A DNA stretch of 64,000 nucleotides from Bullera alba. Its lineage: Eukaryota; Basidiomycota; Tremellomycetes; Tremellales; Bulleraceae. The translations under genes were made by a program, and so were the position numbers. This document shows, one piece after another, positions 45,806-59,208 of the stretch. Positions within the stretch are counted from its first letter, which is position 1. Each line of letters starts with the position of its first letter. Below the pieces are notes generated by a model. The model had not been told where the DNA came from and did not search any database. It saw only the letters and a program-made list of their open reading frames with translations. The stretch lies in assembly GCA_001600095.1 (NCBI GenBank), contig BCIX01000004.1, forward strand, positions 934,586 through 998,585, written 5' to 3'.

Positions 45806-46346
45806 GATCGTGTGGTTGATGATGGGGCGAGTCAGACAGGAGATGGATGATGTCAAAGTGTTTTGAGGCGCTTCGAGGTCACAGTGAATGATTGGCGAAC
45901 ATAGACCTGTGATCGTATCTGACAACTGAGCGGTGAGAGCGGATCCGCAGGTTGGAGAGGATGAGAGGACCTCAAGAGGACCTGTAGGATCTCGGCATTA
46001 GGCGCTTCGGCTATTGAACCAGTTGGGTGTTTCTAAATACAGTCCAAGAATTGATTCCGTGCCCGAAGCGTGACTCATTCGCATGCACCGCCAACGCCCT
46101 AATCAGAAGAGACCTTGTACCTGTTAGGCGGTAGTTAGCACAGCAAGTTCGGCTGCCCGTGGACGGTGTGTCAGCTCCCATAGGCACATAGAGGGCATCG
46201 CCCGCTTGCACCTATATGGACCTACATGAACCAGTGCATCACATCATGCCAAATACAGCAGACAAAGCTATGCTCGCTGGATCAGACCTCGTTACTATAG
46301 ATTACCTCGAGACAGCCACCCTCTATGGTCGTTACTAGCTACGTCG
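45806..46346. other. Intergenic, promoter of the Zn2Cys6 factor
   Basis: 540 bases lie between the IQGAP stop and the transcription factor start. Short frames on both strands have no features. No gene was seen. Confidence 0.5.
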
Positions 46347-49300
46347 TTACGTCGAATAAAACTCTGTGGAGTGGGGATCTGATCAGCGATGGCAACGAGA
46401 TCAGGGACAGACGACTCACTCTTATTGATTTGGTGAATCAGCATATTGATACTGAAAGTGGCCATGCCATCAAATAGCAAAAGATTCAGCTCATTCTCCC
46501 ACTGAGCCTGCAGCAGGTCTTCCATCCTGATCTCCTCCCTGCCCATCATATTGGCGCCAAGACCGCTGCTCGAACCATTGGTCTGCATGACCGAGTTCAT
46601 CTCCAACGAGAACACGCCGACTTCGTTCGAAGCGATGATGATGTTGATCTCGGAGAACACGTTTGGCGATAATTGGTCGATACCCAGGAGTATACCTGAA
46701 CAAGTCAGGCCTGAGTCATAGTCATTACTCACCTCGAGCGTAAAGATCAGATGCCGAGTATTTGTACGTTCCAAACTGAGCCTTCTTGCCAGACTTTGCT
46801 TCTGAGCGCTGATGGAAGTATTGTCTGGAAAGAAAGATTGGCTTCTTCTTGCTGTGGCACGAATTGCGTTAGCGGTCTTACCACAACGAGACAGACAATC
46901 ACTCACCCCTTTTGTAGACTCGCCATACTCGAGTCTATGAACTGGTGGTAGCTCTTGATCTGCTCCTCATACGACGCTTGCTTCTGGACCATGTCTTCAT
47001 GAGCTCGCTCCATGGCTATGGCGTTCTGCCTCTGCATCTTTCGCAAATGATGCTTCTGTCGGATATCCCCGGCGATGGAAACCAGAAGGGCAGCAAACTG
47101 GTCTTGGCGATTCAGTCTTTGGGTCTTCTCTAGTCGTAGGCATATCTCGATCGCTCGAGATTTGACCTCGGAGAAAGGTAGCCTGGATAGTCAGCCGCAG
47201 AGCGAGTGGACGTAAAGAGATACTCACGATCTGATGCTCTCGATTTGATATCCAGCTTCGGTCGACGAGGGTGGCAAGCTGCCCTGTAGCCTTTTCGCCT
47301 CTTCCCGAGCAAGATCTCGGTAGACCAGATCAAGCCATATCTGCTCGTGATCGGGTGTTGGTTGTGAGACCAACACGTCGAAGAGCGTCTTTCCGGTTTG
47401 AACTCGGAGCACCGCCAATACGTGTCGTTTGGCTTGCACCCAATCCTCTTTCTGCGTGATATCGTCGCCATCGACTGGTCGACCTATCAGCTTCTGGGCG
47501 ACCTGAAGACATCAATGAGACCCGGAACTCACGTGAGATCTCGGCGAGACGATTCGTCAGACGTAGACACACCGGCGTCTTGCCCTTGTCGTAATCCATG
47601 GGTGGACCCTCGAGCTCCTCAATGACGGTCGCCAGCGGGTCCTTTTGTCGGGAGGGCGACTGACTCCGTCAATACAGCCCAACGGATATCGACCTACCAA
47701 GGTACTGATATGCTTCTTCAGCAAGCTGAATGTTCCATAGATCTCCGAACGAGTGATCATGATCGGCTTCGCTTGGACCGTGTTTTCAACCAGTTCATCG
47801 GCTTGGAAGAAGGACTCCAGCGGTTCCACAGAGGCCACTGATACTGGTCAGCTGATAATGTCAATCTTGCTCACCTTCTAGTATCCAGTCCTTGAAGGCC
47901 GCTCCCTCGACACGGATGTATTCCTTCAATGGAGTGCGGACGAAATGATCGACCTCGCTGTCCATCTCTTGAGCAGAAATGTGACCTAGGAGATTACCAA
48001 TCGCCGCGAGATTCCGACGCTCGACGGCACCAATGCTGCTTGGAGTGATCCCGTAGGTCTCGGGGGCACTATGCAGGCGTCAGGCAAACGCATCACAGTA
48101 ACGACCTTGATCACTTACATCAGAGCAGGGAGAATGAATGGCATGACTACCGCACTGGCAATCAGAGGGGTCAGGTCCTCGTCGTTGACATCTGGGTATT
48201 TGATCTAGCAGTATGAGCGGAGTTCGAATATCGCTGACATACCCTCAGGGCGAGCAAAGCCTCTCGAGCGAGCAGGCGAATTGTATAGGGCATGTGTTGC
48301 GTGGACTCGTACATAGTGGCTAGCAGTTGCTTGGTGAGATGCCGCAGTTCTTGCAGGTCTAGATGTCGATCAGCTCGCGTAGTCTTTGCCAGATAGATCT
48401 ACTCACGCTGGATATACAGGGCCCGCGAAGTCTCATCGGATTGCAAGACCTGATTGCCGTCTAGCTCCCTAGGTCTCTGAGACATGACACCAGTCCGGCT
48501 TTCCTCCTCATTCACAGTCCGTCGATAGATCTGCAACAAGTTAGATGTGTCATGAATGATGTACTCACCTCGGCTGGATCAGTGCTGAGGTCAAGATACG
48601 GTGCCTCGACCACCCGCACCACATGCTCGTATAGCACTCCTTGCAAGTATGGTGTCACGCTAGATTTGATGTACTGCGTTGCGACTCGGGTGATGGAGAA
48701 TCGGGCAACGAGCAAAGTTTGGAGCGACGTGGACCGCAGCACTTCCTCGTGTACGGATATCTATGCTTCTGGTCAATAATGAGGTGACTTACCCGGAAGT
48801 GGACTGACCTGAAGCAACTTGTGAAAGAGATAGTCCTCTCTGCGTTCCTGCCCGTAGCCAAACAATGACAAAACGACACCCTCCACGAACCTTTTGTCCT
48901 GCTCCGTATTCTCCTCACGGCTCAAGCCCGAAAGAAGCCTGGCCATGTATTCTGCCTTTGTCTGGAGCATGAAGAAGAGATACTCGTATAGATCCAGTTT
49001 CCGTTGGCTGACTCGGTCAAGATGTGCTTGAGTTCCAAAGGGGTCTTTGTTGGTAGAGTCTTTCCAGTTTCCAGCGTCCTCGTTGGTGTTGGCACCGGCT
49101 GAAGAGTTGAGGCGGTGTTTGGCTTTTGCCAACTCCTCGAGGGACATTTGGTTCTTGAGAATTAATGCAATCTTGGTGTCGAGGTCTTTGACTTCTGTCT
49201 CCAATGTCTGGTTTTCTCGCAAAAGCCGCATGACCTCCCTTCGCAGGGTCTCTGTTCGAATCTGCCGCTGGTAATCGGCGTCCGTATCGTCCAGCAAGTG

Positions 49301-52300
49301 CATGTAGTTCTGGATTGTCGGTACGTCGACAGCGTCACCAGTGAGGAGGCGCGCGTACATTTGGCGTTCAGTTCGACCACGCCACATAGCTTGGACCTTA
49401 ACCACCTTGTCGATGTTGCCATGAATGTAGCTTGTGCGGATCCATAAACGGCGGCGCGCAAGATAGCCGCGAATCAAAGATTGCAAGAACACCAAGGCTC
49501 CCTGTGTGTGAGGATCTTGCAGGTATTCCTTCCATTCTCGATAGTCTTGACGTGCCAGGAATCCTCTGGCGACTGCTTGAACCCCAATGACATCGGGCTG
49601 AACAAAGTCCAACTTCTTCTTTTGTTCGGTTGCCTGCTGCTTTGCCAGGCGAGATCGCAGGAATGCTTGTAGACCGCCCACGGATCCTGCAACTTCGACC
49701 TTGGCCAATGCTTTCTGCATATTTTGGTGGGAATGTTGTCGAAGACGTGCCCTAGCCACAGCTTGGAAGGCGGAAATGGCTGGTATCGATTGTTCCATAC
49801 GTTGGACAGAGGCGGCTTTCCTCCGCCTAGCAAGAAGACCTCTGCTTGCGGCTTGAAATGGGGTGATGTAGCGAGCGACGTCGTCCATGACCTCTTCCTG
49901 GGCTTTTGAGCGTCGTCGAGCGAGCAGACCCCTGGCCTGGCTCTGTACGGCTGTCCAGATCGGGTCTCTGGTCTCCAACCCCTCGAGATAGTCCGCCTCG
50001 TTCAGCCTGTGCAGGCGTCCTCTGAGTTGAGCTTGCAGGGCGATGATACCAGCCTGGACGGTGTTCTGGCTCGCTTCCGCCGACAAAGACTGTTTCCGCT
50101 GCACTGCGCAGTGTGCCCGTGCCAGACTTTGTATCTGAACGGCGAACCGTGTCCCTGCCTTGAGCTCATCGGTAAGAGCATGTCGTTTCTGCCTAGCCAA
50201 GGCACCACGGACTCGAGCTTGAATGAGGGTCGCAGCGGATGATGTTGACTGGATGCGCTGTCTTTTGGCTGCTAGGCAACGACTGGCCACGACACGCCTT
50301 GCTGCAGCTTGAAGTCCGGTCGCCCAGTCGTATAGCGCATCTTGCTCTTCTCGCTCAGCCATCAAGCGGCTACGGCTCATCGCGCCTCGTGCCCGAGCTT
50401 GGAACCGGACAATGGCAGGTTTTGCCAGATCGAGTTGAGCGCTGATACGAGAGGTCGCCCGTCGAGCGAGAGTGCCGCGCAAATGTCGCTGACAATTGAT
50501 GATAGACGACTCGCATTCTAGCAGCTCGCGATCTCGCCCTGCGACGGTCAGCTTGGTCGCAGCCCAAAGTAGTGTCAAACCCACTTTCGTCATCCGTCTC
50601 TTCCGGCTCCTCCGGTTCCCAGCTGGCCTCTTTTGCGAGCGTTTTTCTCGCATCGCCAAAGTTGGGCATGGCTACGCCCTGTAATCCCTTTTGCGTCCTA
50701 GCCAGCTGCTCGTCGGTAAACTCGAACTGTCCCACAAGATTGCCGATCTTCTCCGCGAGTCCTTGCCGGGACAGCAGGTGACTCAGCACGTGCAAACTGA
50801 AGATGACTTTCGGTATATTCTTCTTCTCGTACAGGTCGATGGGGTCAAACGTGAATGTTGTTGGCATACCGACGGACCGGATGAACTTCAGGAAGATGTC
50901 TATGTTGTCCGTTTGTTTGTACCGATGTTTGCTGTCCTACGGGGGTCAGGCACGTATGCAGACAACGTCACTCACAGTCCATATCCGCTTCACCACCGCT
51001 TCCCCTTGGAACGCTCTAGCCAGCTTGGCGAGCACCACGCCGTCCCTCAATCCATCCTCCATTTCTGTGACACCAAAGCCTGTTTCCTCGCCGAGACATC
51101 CTTCCACCCATTGTTGGGCTTCTCCGACGTGACACAGATACTCGTAGGCTGCCAAATCGTGTCGTTTCCTATCCATCCAGTTTGACTGTAGCAGACGCTT
51201 CGAGGGTAGAGGTGCGGGGGCTATGACTGCGGATGATGCAGATGGCGGTAGCGCGGAACGTGACAAGCGCAGTCTGTTTGACATGCCTGTGGGAGAGAGA
51301 TCAGCGCCAGGGCAGGAAACGGGTCCGTTTTTTGAACTGACCTGCGACGGCATCGGACTCGCTATCTACAGCACCTCGAGCTGACATCGATCCCACTGCA
51401 CTCATGAGCCCCTTCATTTCTACTCCTGCCACCTCAGGCCTGGCCTCGGACGTTGTATGAAGCACATACGATCGGCGCTTCGAGTTTGGTGTCGATATAG
51501 ATGGTCTCGTCGCTTGACCTGCTGATCGGTTCTGGGCATTGTCCAAAACCGTTGGCGAAACCGACTCGAGGACGGTGGTAGGCTTCGCTCTAGAGTATGT
51601 GCTAGGTGTCAAGGACGGTGTGTCAAGCTTCTTCTCGGCGACATCCATGTGGTCCGCTTCCCAGCCTCCCTCGCCCGATGCAATTCGAGGCAGATGTCGA
51701 CCCAGCCGTCTGCGATCCGTACTACTGATCGATCGGTACTTGTTGGCAAGCGGCTCGGGGCGCAGAGTTGAACTCTGCGGGACAGTCGATGGAGCCGGAG
51801 CCGGGGCGCTGCCAATGGTCGAGGTGGTCTCAAGCACTGCGGGATTATGACGTTCTGGTTTCGAGTACGATGGAGTAACGGTTGAAACGCTGGGTGTGAC
51901 GGGGATTGGCGGGCGAGTGGGCAGTCGCCCCTCAGGCCTGCTCTCTGATGACGGTGGGGCGATATCCTCTCCTCTAGCCCTCTTCCTTTCCTCCAACCTG
52001 CGCAGGGCATTCGCTCTAGCTTTCGCAAGGGTGTCTTCGACCGCCTGTGTTCTTCCTGCACCTATAGAGCTGCTTCCAGTAGACTCGGGGGTCAAGGCAG
52101 ACGCAGAGCTGATCGAGGCGGGTCGAGGGCGTGAGACAGGGGCTGAAGCTGGGCTAGATGCCGGCACCTTGCTCGCAAGATTTGACGTCGACGGTTGATT
52201 ATAGGTGCTGGTGGGTCTCGTGGTTGCTGGGGGAGATGGCTTTGCAATTGGCGGCGAAACCGTCTGCATGGAGGGACTCTGCTGAGCAGCAATTGCGATT

Positions 52301-52632
52301 TTGCTCTCCCATTGACCGCGGACTAAGTCCACGGACTGCGTACCTCGACGATGTGCTGACCCGCGATCGGTGATGGAGCCAGTGGAGGTTGAGTTGCTGC
52401 TCCAGTTTGAGAGCATCTTTCCAACATTGGCTCGAATAGGTGTTGACGGTGGCGAGCTGCTCGGATTGGTGGGTTTATCGGGAGATGCCAGGATTGAAGA
52501 CGACAAACCGCTGCGTATGGAAGAGGTCTGCTGAAGAATGCGCGTTTGGTAAGCGAAGATGGAAGGAGAGTGGGGGATGCCTTTGGGTGGCGAAGTCGCC
52601 TCGATGCTGTCGAGGGGTGGGAGAGCGCTCAT
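46347..52632 (-). CDS. IQG1: IQGAP-family cytokinesis scaffold
   Basis: Sixteen exons (51342-52632, 50976-51286, 50585-50936, 48809-50538, 48569-48760, 48407-48530, 48243-48358, 48119-48204, 47875-48068, 47698-47843, 47533-47641, 47228-47483, 46907-47182, 46733-46851, 46420-46695, 46347-46363) give about 1864 aa. A long Ser/Pro-rich N-terminus (about 430 residues) precedes a calponin-homology domain (EYLCHVGEAQQWVEGCLGE, LRDGVVLAKLARAFQG). About 13 IQ motifs follow in one 1.73-kb exon (FQARARGAMSR, LIQARVRGALARQ, FLQSLIRGYLARR). The RasGAP-related domain has EVLRSTSLQTLLVARFSITR and MPYTIRLLAREAL. The RasGAP C-terminal domain has RQYFHQRSEAKSGKKAQFGTYKYS, ending INKKFYST. It is the scaffold of the contractile ring, binding actin and calmodulin. 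Confidence 0.94.
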
Positions 52633-53110
52633 CTTGTCTTGCCTGTATCGGTTTGTCTATTGTTTACAATGTGCAGATGGTCAGTCGTCCAGGTCTACCG
52701 GGAGGTCGTGGCTGTCGTCGTTGCTTGGCGAAGTTCTGTGGCAGAATACTATGAATCATTTCAGCGAGCGTCGAGGGTCATGATACCGATACCAAGGAGG
52801 ATGAGCGTAGTTAGAGGAGGTTGTGTCTATAGGACGCACATTTTGACCCGACTGCGACAGGATGAAACGCGTGCAGCTCACCGCCGCCCTCGGCGCGTAA
52901 TTACGTAAATCACCTCAAACACGATGATATTTGACTCCGGGTGGCAACCTCATCCGGAGAGGCCTCCAATCTCCGGGATGTGTTTTTGCTTTTGAAGCTG
53001 CAGCAACTTTTGCATCAGCAGCAGCAGAGCAGCAGCAGAGATTTTCTGCCTTACGGTCCTCTTCACGGGCCTCCCCATCAAGCTAGATACGACCAAACCC
53101 TCGACCGACC
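52633..53110. promoter_or_regulatory. Bidirectional promoter IQG1/SPB1
   Basis: 478 bases lie between the divergent starts. A perfect palindrome TTACGTAA (bZIP-like) lies at 52901-52908. A CAGCAG-rich stretch lies at 53012-53040, within the likely 5' UTR of SPB1. No gene was seen. Confidence 0.45.
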
Positions 53111-56037
53111 ATGGGTAAACACGATAAGAAGAGCGGGAAAGGTCGTCTCGACAAGTTCTACAAGCTTGCGAAAGAGCAAGGATACAGAGCACGATCCGCC
53201 TTGTGAGTCCACAAGTCGGACTACGACTAACGCTTCCCAGCAAACTCATCCATTTGAATCGAAAGTATGATCTACTGTCAAAGTCTCGGTGTGTCATCGA
53301 TCTGTGTGCTGCTCCCGGTGGTTGGCTGCAAGTAGCGGAAAAGTACATGCCAAAGGGTTCCCTCATTATCGGTGTCGACCTCAACCCGATCAAGCCGCTG
53401 CCCCATGTGACGACTTTCATCGCCGATATCACTACACCTCAATGCCGTACGCAGCTCAAGGGCCACATGCACGACTGGAAGGCGGACCTCGTGCTCCATG
53501 ATGGTGCTCCCAACGTCGGTTCCGCATGGGTACAGGATGCCTTCACCCAGAACGAGCTGGTGCTGCAGAGTTTGAAGCTCGCTACCGAGTTTTTGACAAA
53601 GGGTGGAAGCTTTGTGACCAAAGTGTTCCGAAGTCAGGACTACAACTCGCTCATGTGGGTCTTTGGACAGCTCTTCAAGTCGGTCGAAGCGACAAAGCCA
53701 CCCTCATCGAGGTAAGTCAACATCCCAGAATCGCCGAACCCGGCTAACATCCCCGTAGAAACGTCTCTGCCGAGATCTTTGTGGTCTGTCGAGAGTTCAT
53801 CGCTCCCAAGTATATTGACCCCAAATTCCTCGACCCAAGGCATGTCTTCAAGGACATTGCCCCTCTGCCGACTTCGATCACCGATGCCGGACCGTCGAAT
53901 AGTCACTCGCACGCCAATGTCTTTATGCCAGAGAAGAAGAGGAGGAATAGGGATGGATATGCGGAAGGCGACTACACCTTGTTTCACAAATGCTCTGCCA
54001 GCGAGTTCATTCAGAGCCAAGACCCCGTTGGAATGCTGGGTACATTGAATCAGATCGAGTTCAGATCGGAAGAGGAACGGGCGTAAGTCTTGCATTGGTT
54101 CGTTCAGAGCTTTCGCTGACCCTACTTAGCTGGCTCAAGTCCCGCCACACTACCCCCGATGTGGTGACCAACTGTCAGGATCTCAAGGTTCTCGGCAAGG
54201 GTGATTTCAAACTGCTCATGAAATGGAGATTGGCGATCCGACTGGAGACTGGACTCGATGTCAAGGCAGATACCACCGACGAAGCGACCGAAGAGATCAC
54301 GGTGGAGCCTATGGACGAAGACGAGATGGTTTCCGAAGAGGTGAGTCACTCCGTACTCGAATTCTGCTAAAACTTGTACAGTTGAAGAAACTGCATGAAG
54401 AGAGGATCTCCAAGCAAAGGAAGGACCGAAAGAGGACCAACGAGAAAAAGGCTCGAGATCTGCTCAAGCTGCAGCTGCACATGACTGCTCCGGCCGACTT
54501 GGATAATGACGATCGAGCATTGGCAGGAGAGGACGAGGTGTTCGATCTTGAAGCCGGCGAGAAAGAGGCCGGTCGTCTCGGCACCGAGATGGCCGAGCTG
54601 GCAGAACAAGACGGAATGAGCGAGGACGAGGCTGAAGAAAGGCAGTCGAGCGATGACGAGGAGGTTTTCGACTCTGAGGAAGAAAGGGAACTGAAGCTCG
54701 GCGCACTGGAGACCGAGCTGGATGGACTCTACGACGACTACCGCGAGCGAATGGCCGAACGGGACGCAAAGTGGAAAGTCAAGGAGGCGAGGAACAAGGA
54801 CAAGAATTACGACGCCTGGCACGGCATCAAGGACGCCAGTGGGTCCGAGGACGAGGCTGTGGAGCGAATGGTCCGAGTGCCCCGCCGAGGCGACGCAGAC
54901 GAGGACGCCGGCGAGGAAAGCGAGGAGGGTGGATGGGATGTTGTCGCTGCGCACAAGGCGACTTTGGGCGAGGAGGCCGACTCTAGCGACGACGAAGATG
55001 CTCCGCCTCGACCCGCCTTGAAACGTAAAGCGGATCGCCCTACCACCGCTCCTCGCTCCCGAGGCCTCGTCACGAGTCTTGCCGAAGCAGAGAAGAGGTC
55101 GCAAATGAGTCGTCATGCTCAGCTTTGGTTTGATCAATCGGTGTTCAAGGGAGTGGATGATCTCGCTGCTCTGGATGCGGATGACGAAGATGAGGTTGCC
55201 GACGAAGACGAAGACGTCAGCATGGAGGATAGCGACGACGAGGAGGCCATAGCGCCCAAGACTGACGAGGTGAGTGCCACACTTTGTCGCTCAATGCTGA
55301 CATTTGCAGGACGACGACTCCTTCGAGATTGTCCCACAGGTACAAGAGGAGGAAGATGGCATGCCAAGCTGGGACGTCGATGATGAGAATCAAGACGAGG
55401 TGAAGAAGAAGTATATCGAAGGTAAGTCTCGATTGTCATGGAGATGATGTGATTGCTGACCTTGGTTTTAGAGAAAGGACTCTTGACCGCCGAGGCCGTG
55501 ACCCTCGCCACCGCTTTGGTCAACAGACAAATCACCGCCGACAGGTTGATTGACGATGGATTCAACAAGCACTCTACCTTCCACAAGGACGGCCTTCCCG
55601 AATGGTTCTTGGACGACGAGTCGAAGCATTACAAGTCGAACATTCCCATTACGAAAGAAGCAGTCCAAGCACTGCGTGATCGCCAACGTGCTCTTGACGC
55701 TCGGCCCATCAAGAAGGTCGCAGAGGCAAAGGCCAGAAAGAAGATGAAGGCGGCTGCCCGGGTGGAGAAGGCCAGGAAGAAGGCTGATGGCCTGATGGAG
55801 ACGGAGGATCTCAACGATAGAGAAAAGGCGAAACAGATTGGCAAGACCATGGGCAGGGCTCACGGACGAGAAAAGCTCAAGGAGAAGAAGGTTGTCGTGG
55901 CCAGAGGCCCCAACAAGGGTGTCAAGGGCCGACCAAATGGTGTCAAGGGCAAGTACAAGATTGTGGATGCTCGCATGAGGAAAGAGGTCAGGGCAGAGAA
56001 GCGAGCGAAGAAGGCCGGGGCGAAGAAGCGGAGGTAG
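53111..56037 (+). CDS. SPB1: rRNA 2'-O-methyltransferase Spb1 (60S biogenesis)
   Basis: Seven exons (53111-53202, 53241-53711, 53759-54082, 54130-54340, 54382-55269, 55310-55421, 55472-56037) give 887 aa. An N-terminal FtsJ/RrmJ domain carries [51 protein letters not shown] and NVSAEIFVV, so the K-D-K-E catalytic residues are all visible. A DUF3381-type middle region, acidic stretches ([16 protein letters not shown]) and the Spb1 C-terminal domain ([34 protein letters not shown]) follow. Spb1 methylates G2922 of 25S rRNA (yeast numbering) and is required for late nucleolar 60S steps. Confidence 0.96.
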
Positions 56038-56502
56038 AAGGGTGGTTTAGACTTGGTCGACTTTGTTGTAGCAATACTGTGTATGCACAAGCTCATGACT
56101 ATTGTTCACTCGTGCGCAAGGTTCAGCAAGGTAGAGGATCTCGCAACAGCAGAGCTGATAAGATCGAGGCGGAGTGCTCCGTGCTCGCTCGCCGGCCCGG
56201 GCTTTACGGCCGTTGTAACGCCGTTCGGGGTGGCAAATTCCCCGATGACGCAGGGGGGATCCACCGAACCAAGCAATCACATCCTCGCTCGTCGTCTTGC
56301 TCAGCTTCCTCGTCGTCTTCTTCGTCGCACTCAGCACAGCTTCCACCAGTCCGCCCCGACAGCAGCCCTTTCCGATGCCTAGCATCTCATAACACCTACG
56401 GCGGACCCCCGTCGTCGCCACCGAAGGCGGGCTATAAGTCAGCTATAGCCAGGCAGTGCCAAGAACGTTCGTCCATAGCCAATCCAGTATTCGGCCCTCA
56501 AC
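56038..56502. other. Intergenic, no gene seen
   Basis: 465 bases lie between SPB1 and the next plus-strand gene. They hold the SPB1 3' UTR and the downstream promoter. Overlapping frames here lack features. Confidence 0.5.
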
Positions 56503-57689
56503 ATGATCGCTCCCACTACTCAGCCCGTAGACACGCTGTCTTTCGCTAAACAGCCAATACACCGAGTTGGCGTTACCTCTGTGCCTACATCAGCCGATAG
56601 CGACGCGGGGATGAGCGATCACTCGGTCTCACTACTGTCCCCAATGTTGATTTCGAACCGGGCTCGCTCGCCTGCACAACCACGGCCTCAAACGTATGAT
56701 TATCAATCACCACAATCATCGATCCCGTCGACCGCAGTCTCGAGTCCGAGTGGACATGGGATCTTACGCAGGGAAAGCGTGAGCGGTGCAGAGGGTGCAG
56801 ATCGCGCAGACCTCGTTACCCAGTTGAACGACTTGTCGAAGCATCAAGATGTGAGTGTGCAATTGCCTCCGTCGAGTCTCCAGCTAACTCCTCGCAGCAG
56901 AGGCCATGCTTGAAATTCGCCATCGCTCCTCCACCCGCACACCAACAAGCTGTAAAACCCCTGACATCATTTCAAGAGGAAAACGATGTTGATTCGGACG
57001 GCTACTTGGAGGACGAGGAAGACGGCCAATTCAGTAGCGATGAGGAATACTCCGCATACATACCTCGGCCAGCAGAGACAGTCAAGTACCCGTTCGCTCG
57101 CCCAACACACTATCACTCCCCCACTCTCGACGAGGCAGAGCCGGCGCCCGCTCTTCGTCCTCCACCGTCGAGACGGGGGCGGGGACACATCGTAGTGGAT
57201 GATCCATCCCCAGAGCCAAAGTCCTGCTCTCGACACTGTAGTCCTCCACCCGTGAGGTCCCGTGAGCACAGTCCTGCTAGTAGTAGAAACGCTGGACCCT
57301 CGGGGAGAAGAGCCGGTAGCCCAATGCCCGACGTCGATGCCATCACCAGCGAAGAAGAGGAGGACGAAGGGGAAGACGAAGGGGAAGATGACGACGAAAG
57401 AGCGGACGATGATGGAGCTGCGAAGACGGATCTCGCCCTGCCGGTAGAATTTCTCGGTCGATCCCTTCCCGCCGAGGGTATCCTTCGGCATTCAAGCGTG
57501 AGGGTTACTTCTGGAACGCAGGAAAAGGCGACAGATCCCCGCCTTTCCCGAGCACGCTCTCTCGGGACTCGAAGGCCCTTCACGGCGCCTATGGCTTGTC
57601 CGCGACCGACGCCCGATGACTCTCTCGGCTGGTCTGCAGAAGACATGGTGAAAATCAGAAGGACGAGTGCGAGCCAAATGGCGGATTAA
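56503..57689 (+). CDS. Uncharacterised acidic, disordered protein
   Basis: Two exons (56503-56850, 56898-57689) give 379 aa starting MIAPTTQPVDTL. A short segment RPCLKFAIAPPP follows the junction and may be a conserved element. Two GILR-Ser patches are seen (GILRRESV and GILRHSSV). A long Glu/Asp stretch (TSEEEEDEGEDEGEDDDE) lies around residues 270-290. The rest is rich in Ser, Pro and Arg. The protein is likely disordered and phosphorylated. I do not recognise a family. The acceptor could instead be three bases downstream (CAGCAG). The gene converges with the next, with 57 bases between the stops. Confidence 0.68.
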
Positions 57690-57746
57690 TATTTGTAGCA
57701 GTATGACGACGTATAATATGTAGCATTTAAGAGACGATACACATGG

Positions 57747-59208
57747 CTATGCTCCTTTGCCAAACAATGGTGCCAGTCCTGCGAAGAACCCGCCAAAGCC
57801 CAGCCCGCCAAAGGCTGCCAAATCATCACGCCAGGAGAGCTGTCTAATAGGGACTACTTCCATCGCATGGTCTTCACCTTCAAATTGCTGATCGTGGAAG
57901 AAGCCCGTGAGACGCTTTTCTTTGGCTGTCCACAGCTTTCGAAGCCATAGTTCAAACGCTCGTGCTTCTTCCTTGCTTGCCAAGTTGGATGACTCTGACG
58001 TCAATGAGGGTATCTCAGAGTTCGGCGAGGCTAGATTCGAGTACAGGTGAAGATGGATGTGGACCGTTGGGGGAGGGACCGAGCGAAAGAAGACCGATAG
58101 CAGGCCATACCTTTTTCATCGTGAGCAGGTGCGACACTGCTGCGAGTCAGAGTTTAAACGATTACTCACCAGTCCTGTGGGTACTTTCCGTACGGGACGC
58201 CCGGGTAGCCAATGGTCACGTCGAGCAATTGTAGATCGGGTATCTCTGGAAGGAGCGTTCGCAGGCAGAACAAGAGCCCGGTCGAACGAGGATGGAGAAC
58301 GGTCACAAAGTCATGCTTAGAACAGTCAGTATCCTATCTCGGCCGTCGACGACCACATGGAAGCCCTTCGTATAGGCGCCCGACGACTTACCACATGTTC
58401 GCGCTCGGCGTATTTGGCACTCTTGGCTCTCTCCTCGTCGCTTGTGATTGTTCCTTCAGGAAAGATGAGCAGCCATAGAGGTGACCGCATCTTCTGGCGG
58501 GTCTGAGAGAGGAGACTTGACCCTTCCTGACTACGAGAAGTATCCACCTCTTTCGCGTCCTTGGCGAGTCCCTGTAGTGACTTTGTTAGGTGTTCTCGAT
58601 CAGCCGCCCAAGATCGGTGCATGAAGATGAATTTGAAAGCACGCTAAGGTCAGCTTTGTCACAGATCTCATAGCTCACCATGCCCCAACCGATGATAGGC
58701 ACGTTCTTCAGACTGGCCTTGAGCAGAATGATGATCCCCTTTGAGTGTCCTGCGTACGAGCTCAAGATCCAGAGGTACATCCAATCGAGATAGGCTTGAT
58801 GATTGGCAATGACCACCAAGCGGTCGGGCAGATTGATCCTCGTCATTCGGCCGCTGGCATCACGCTCGACCAGCTCAGTAATGGAAGGCGGAGTGTCCGT
58901 GGTGAGCACCAGGGATGTAGGTCCAAAAAGCACAGTAATCAGGATGACTACGATCAGCACCGCTCTCGAGTAGGCGACTCACGCAGTTTGCCATAACCAG
59001 CTTTAGTGTACCCGATCCCGGCGTCGAAACATCGTCGACCGACTCCAAATGGGATCAGGAGCAGAGGTGTAGCCAGGAGCTGTGCGGTGAGAATGCCAAT
59101 CTGCCCGAGATTGAAGACCAGTGGGAAGAAGACCTTTGAGAATATCGGTCCATGGCTCGGCCGGTCCTGGATGGGGATCGTGTGCAAGGCAGTCGACGGG
59201 CCTGGCAT
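57747..59208 (-). CDS. LPLAT/AGPAT-type acyltransferase, tandem copy A
   Basis: Five exons (58983-59208, 58679-58947, 58392-58643, 58170-58315, 57747-58110) give 418 aa. The HX4D catalytic motif is NHQAYLDW (preceded by LPDRLVVIA), and the acceptor-binding motif is FPEGTITSDEER. Hydrophobic spans lie near residues 30-60 (LGQIGILTAQLLATPLLLIP) and 78-95. A C-terminal span contains FGGLGFGGFFAGL. It resembles the fungal CST26/AGPAT5-like group that acylates lysophosphatidic or lysophosphatidylinositol acceptors in the ER or mitochondrial membrane; the precise substrate is not readable. It is a close paralogue of the next gene. Confidence 0.9.

Noticed and set aside
54367..55137. 256-codon minus-strand frame
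   Set aside because: Antisense shadow of the acidic SPB1 exon 5.
56038..56502. Frames starting at 56053 and 56079
   Set aside because: They overlap each other and the 5' region of the next gene, have no start context support and no conserved features.
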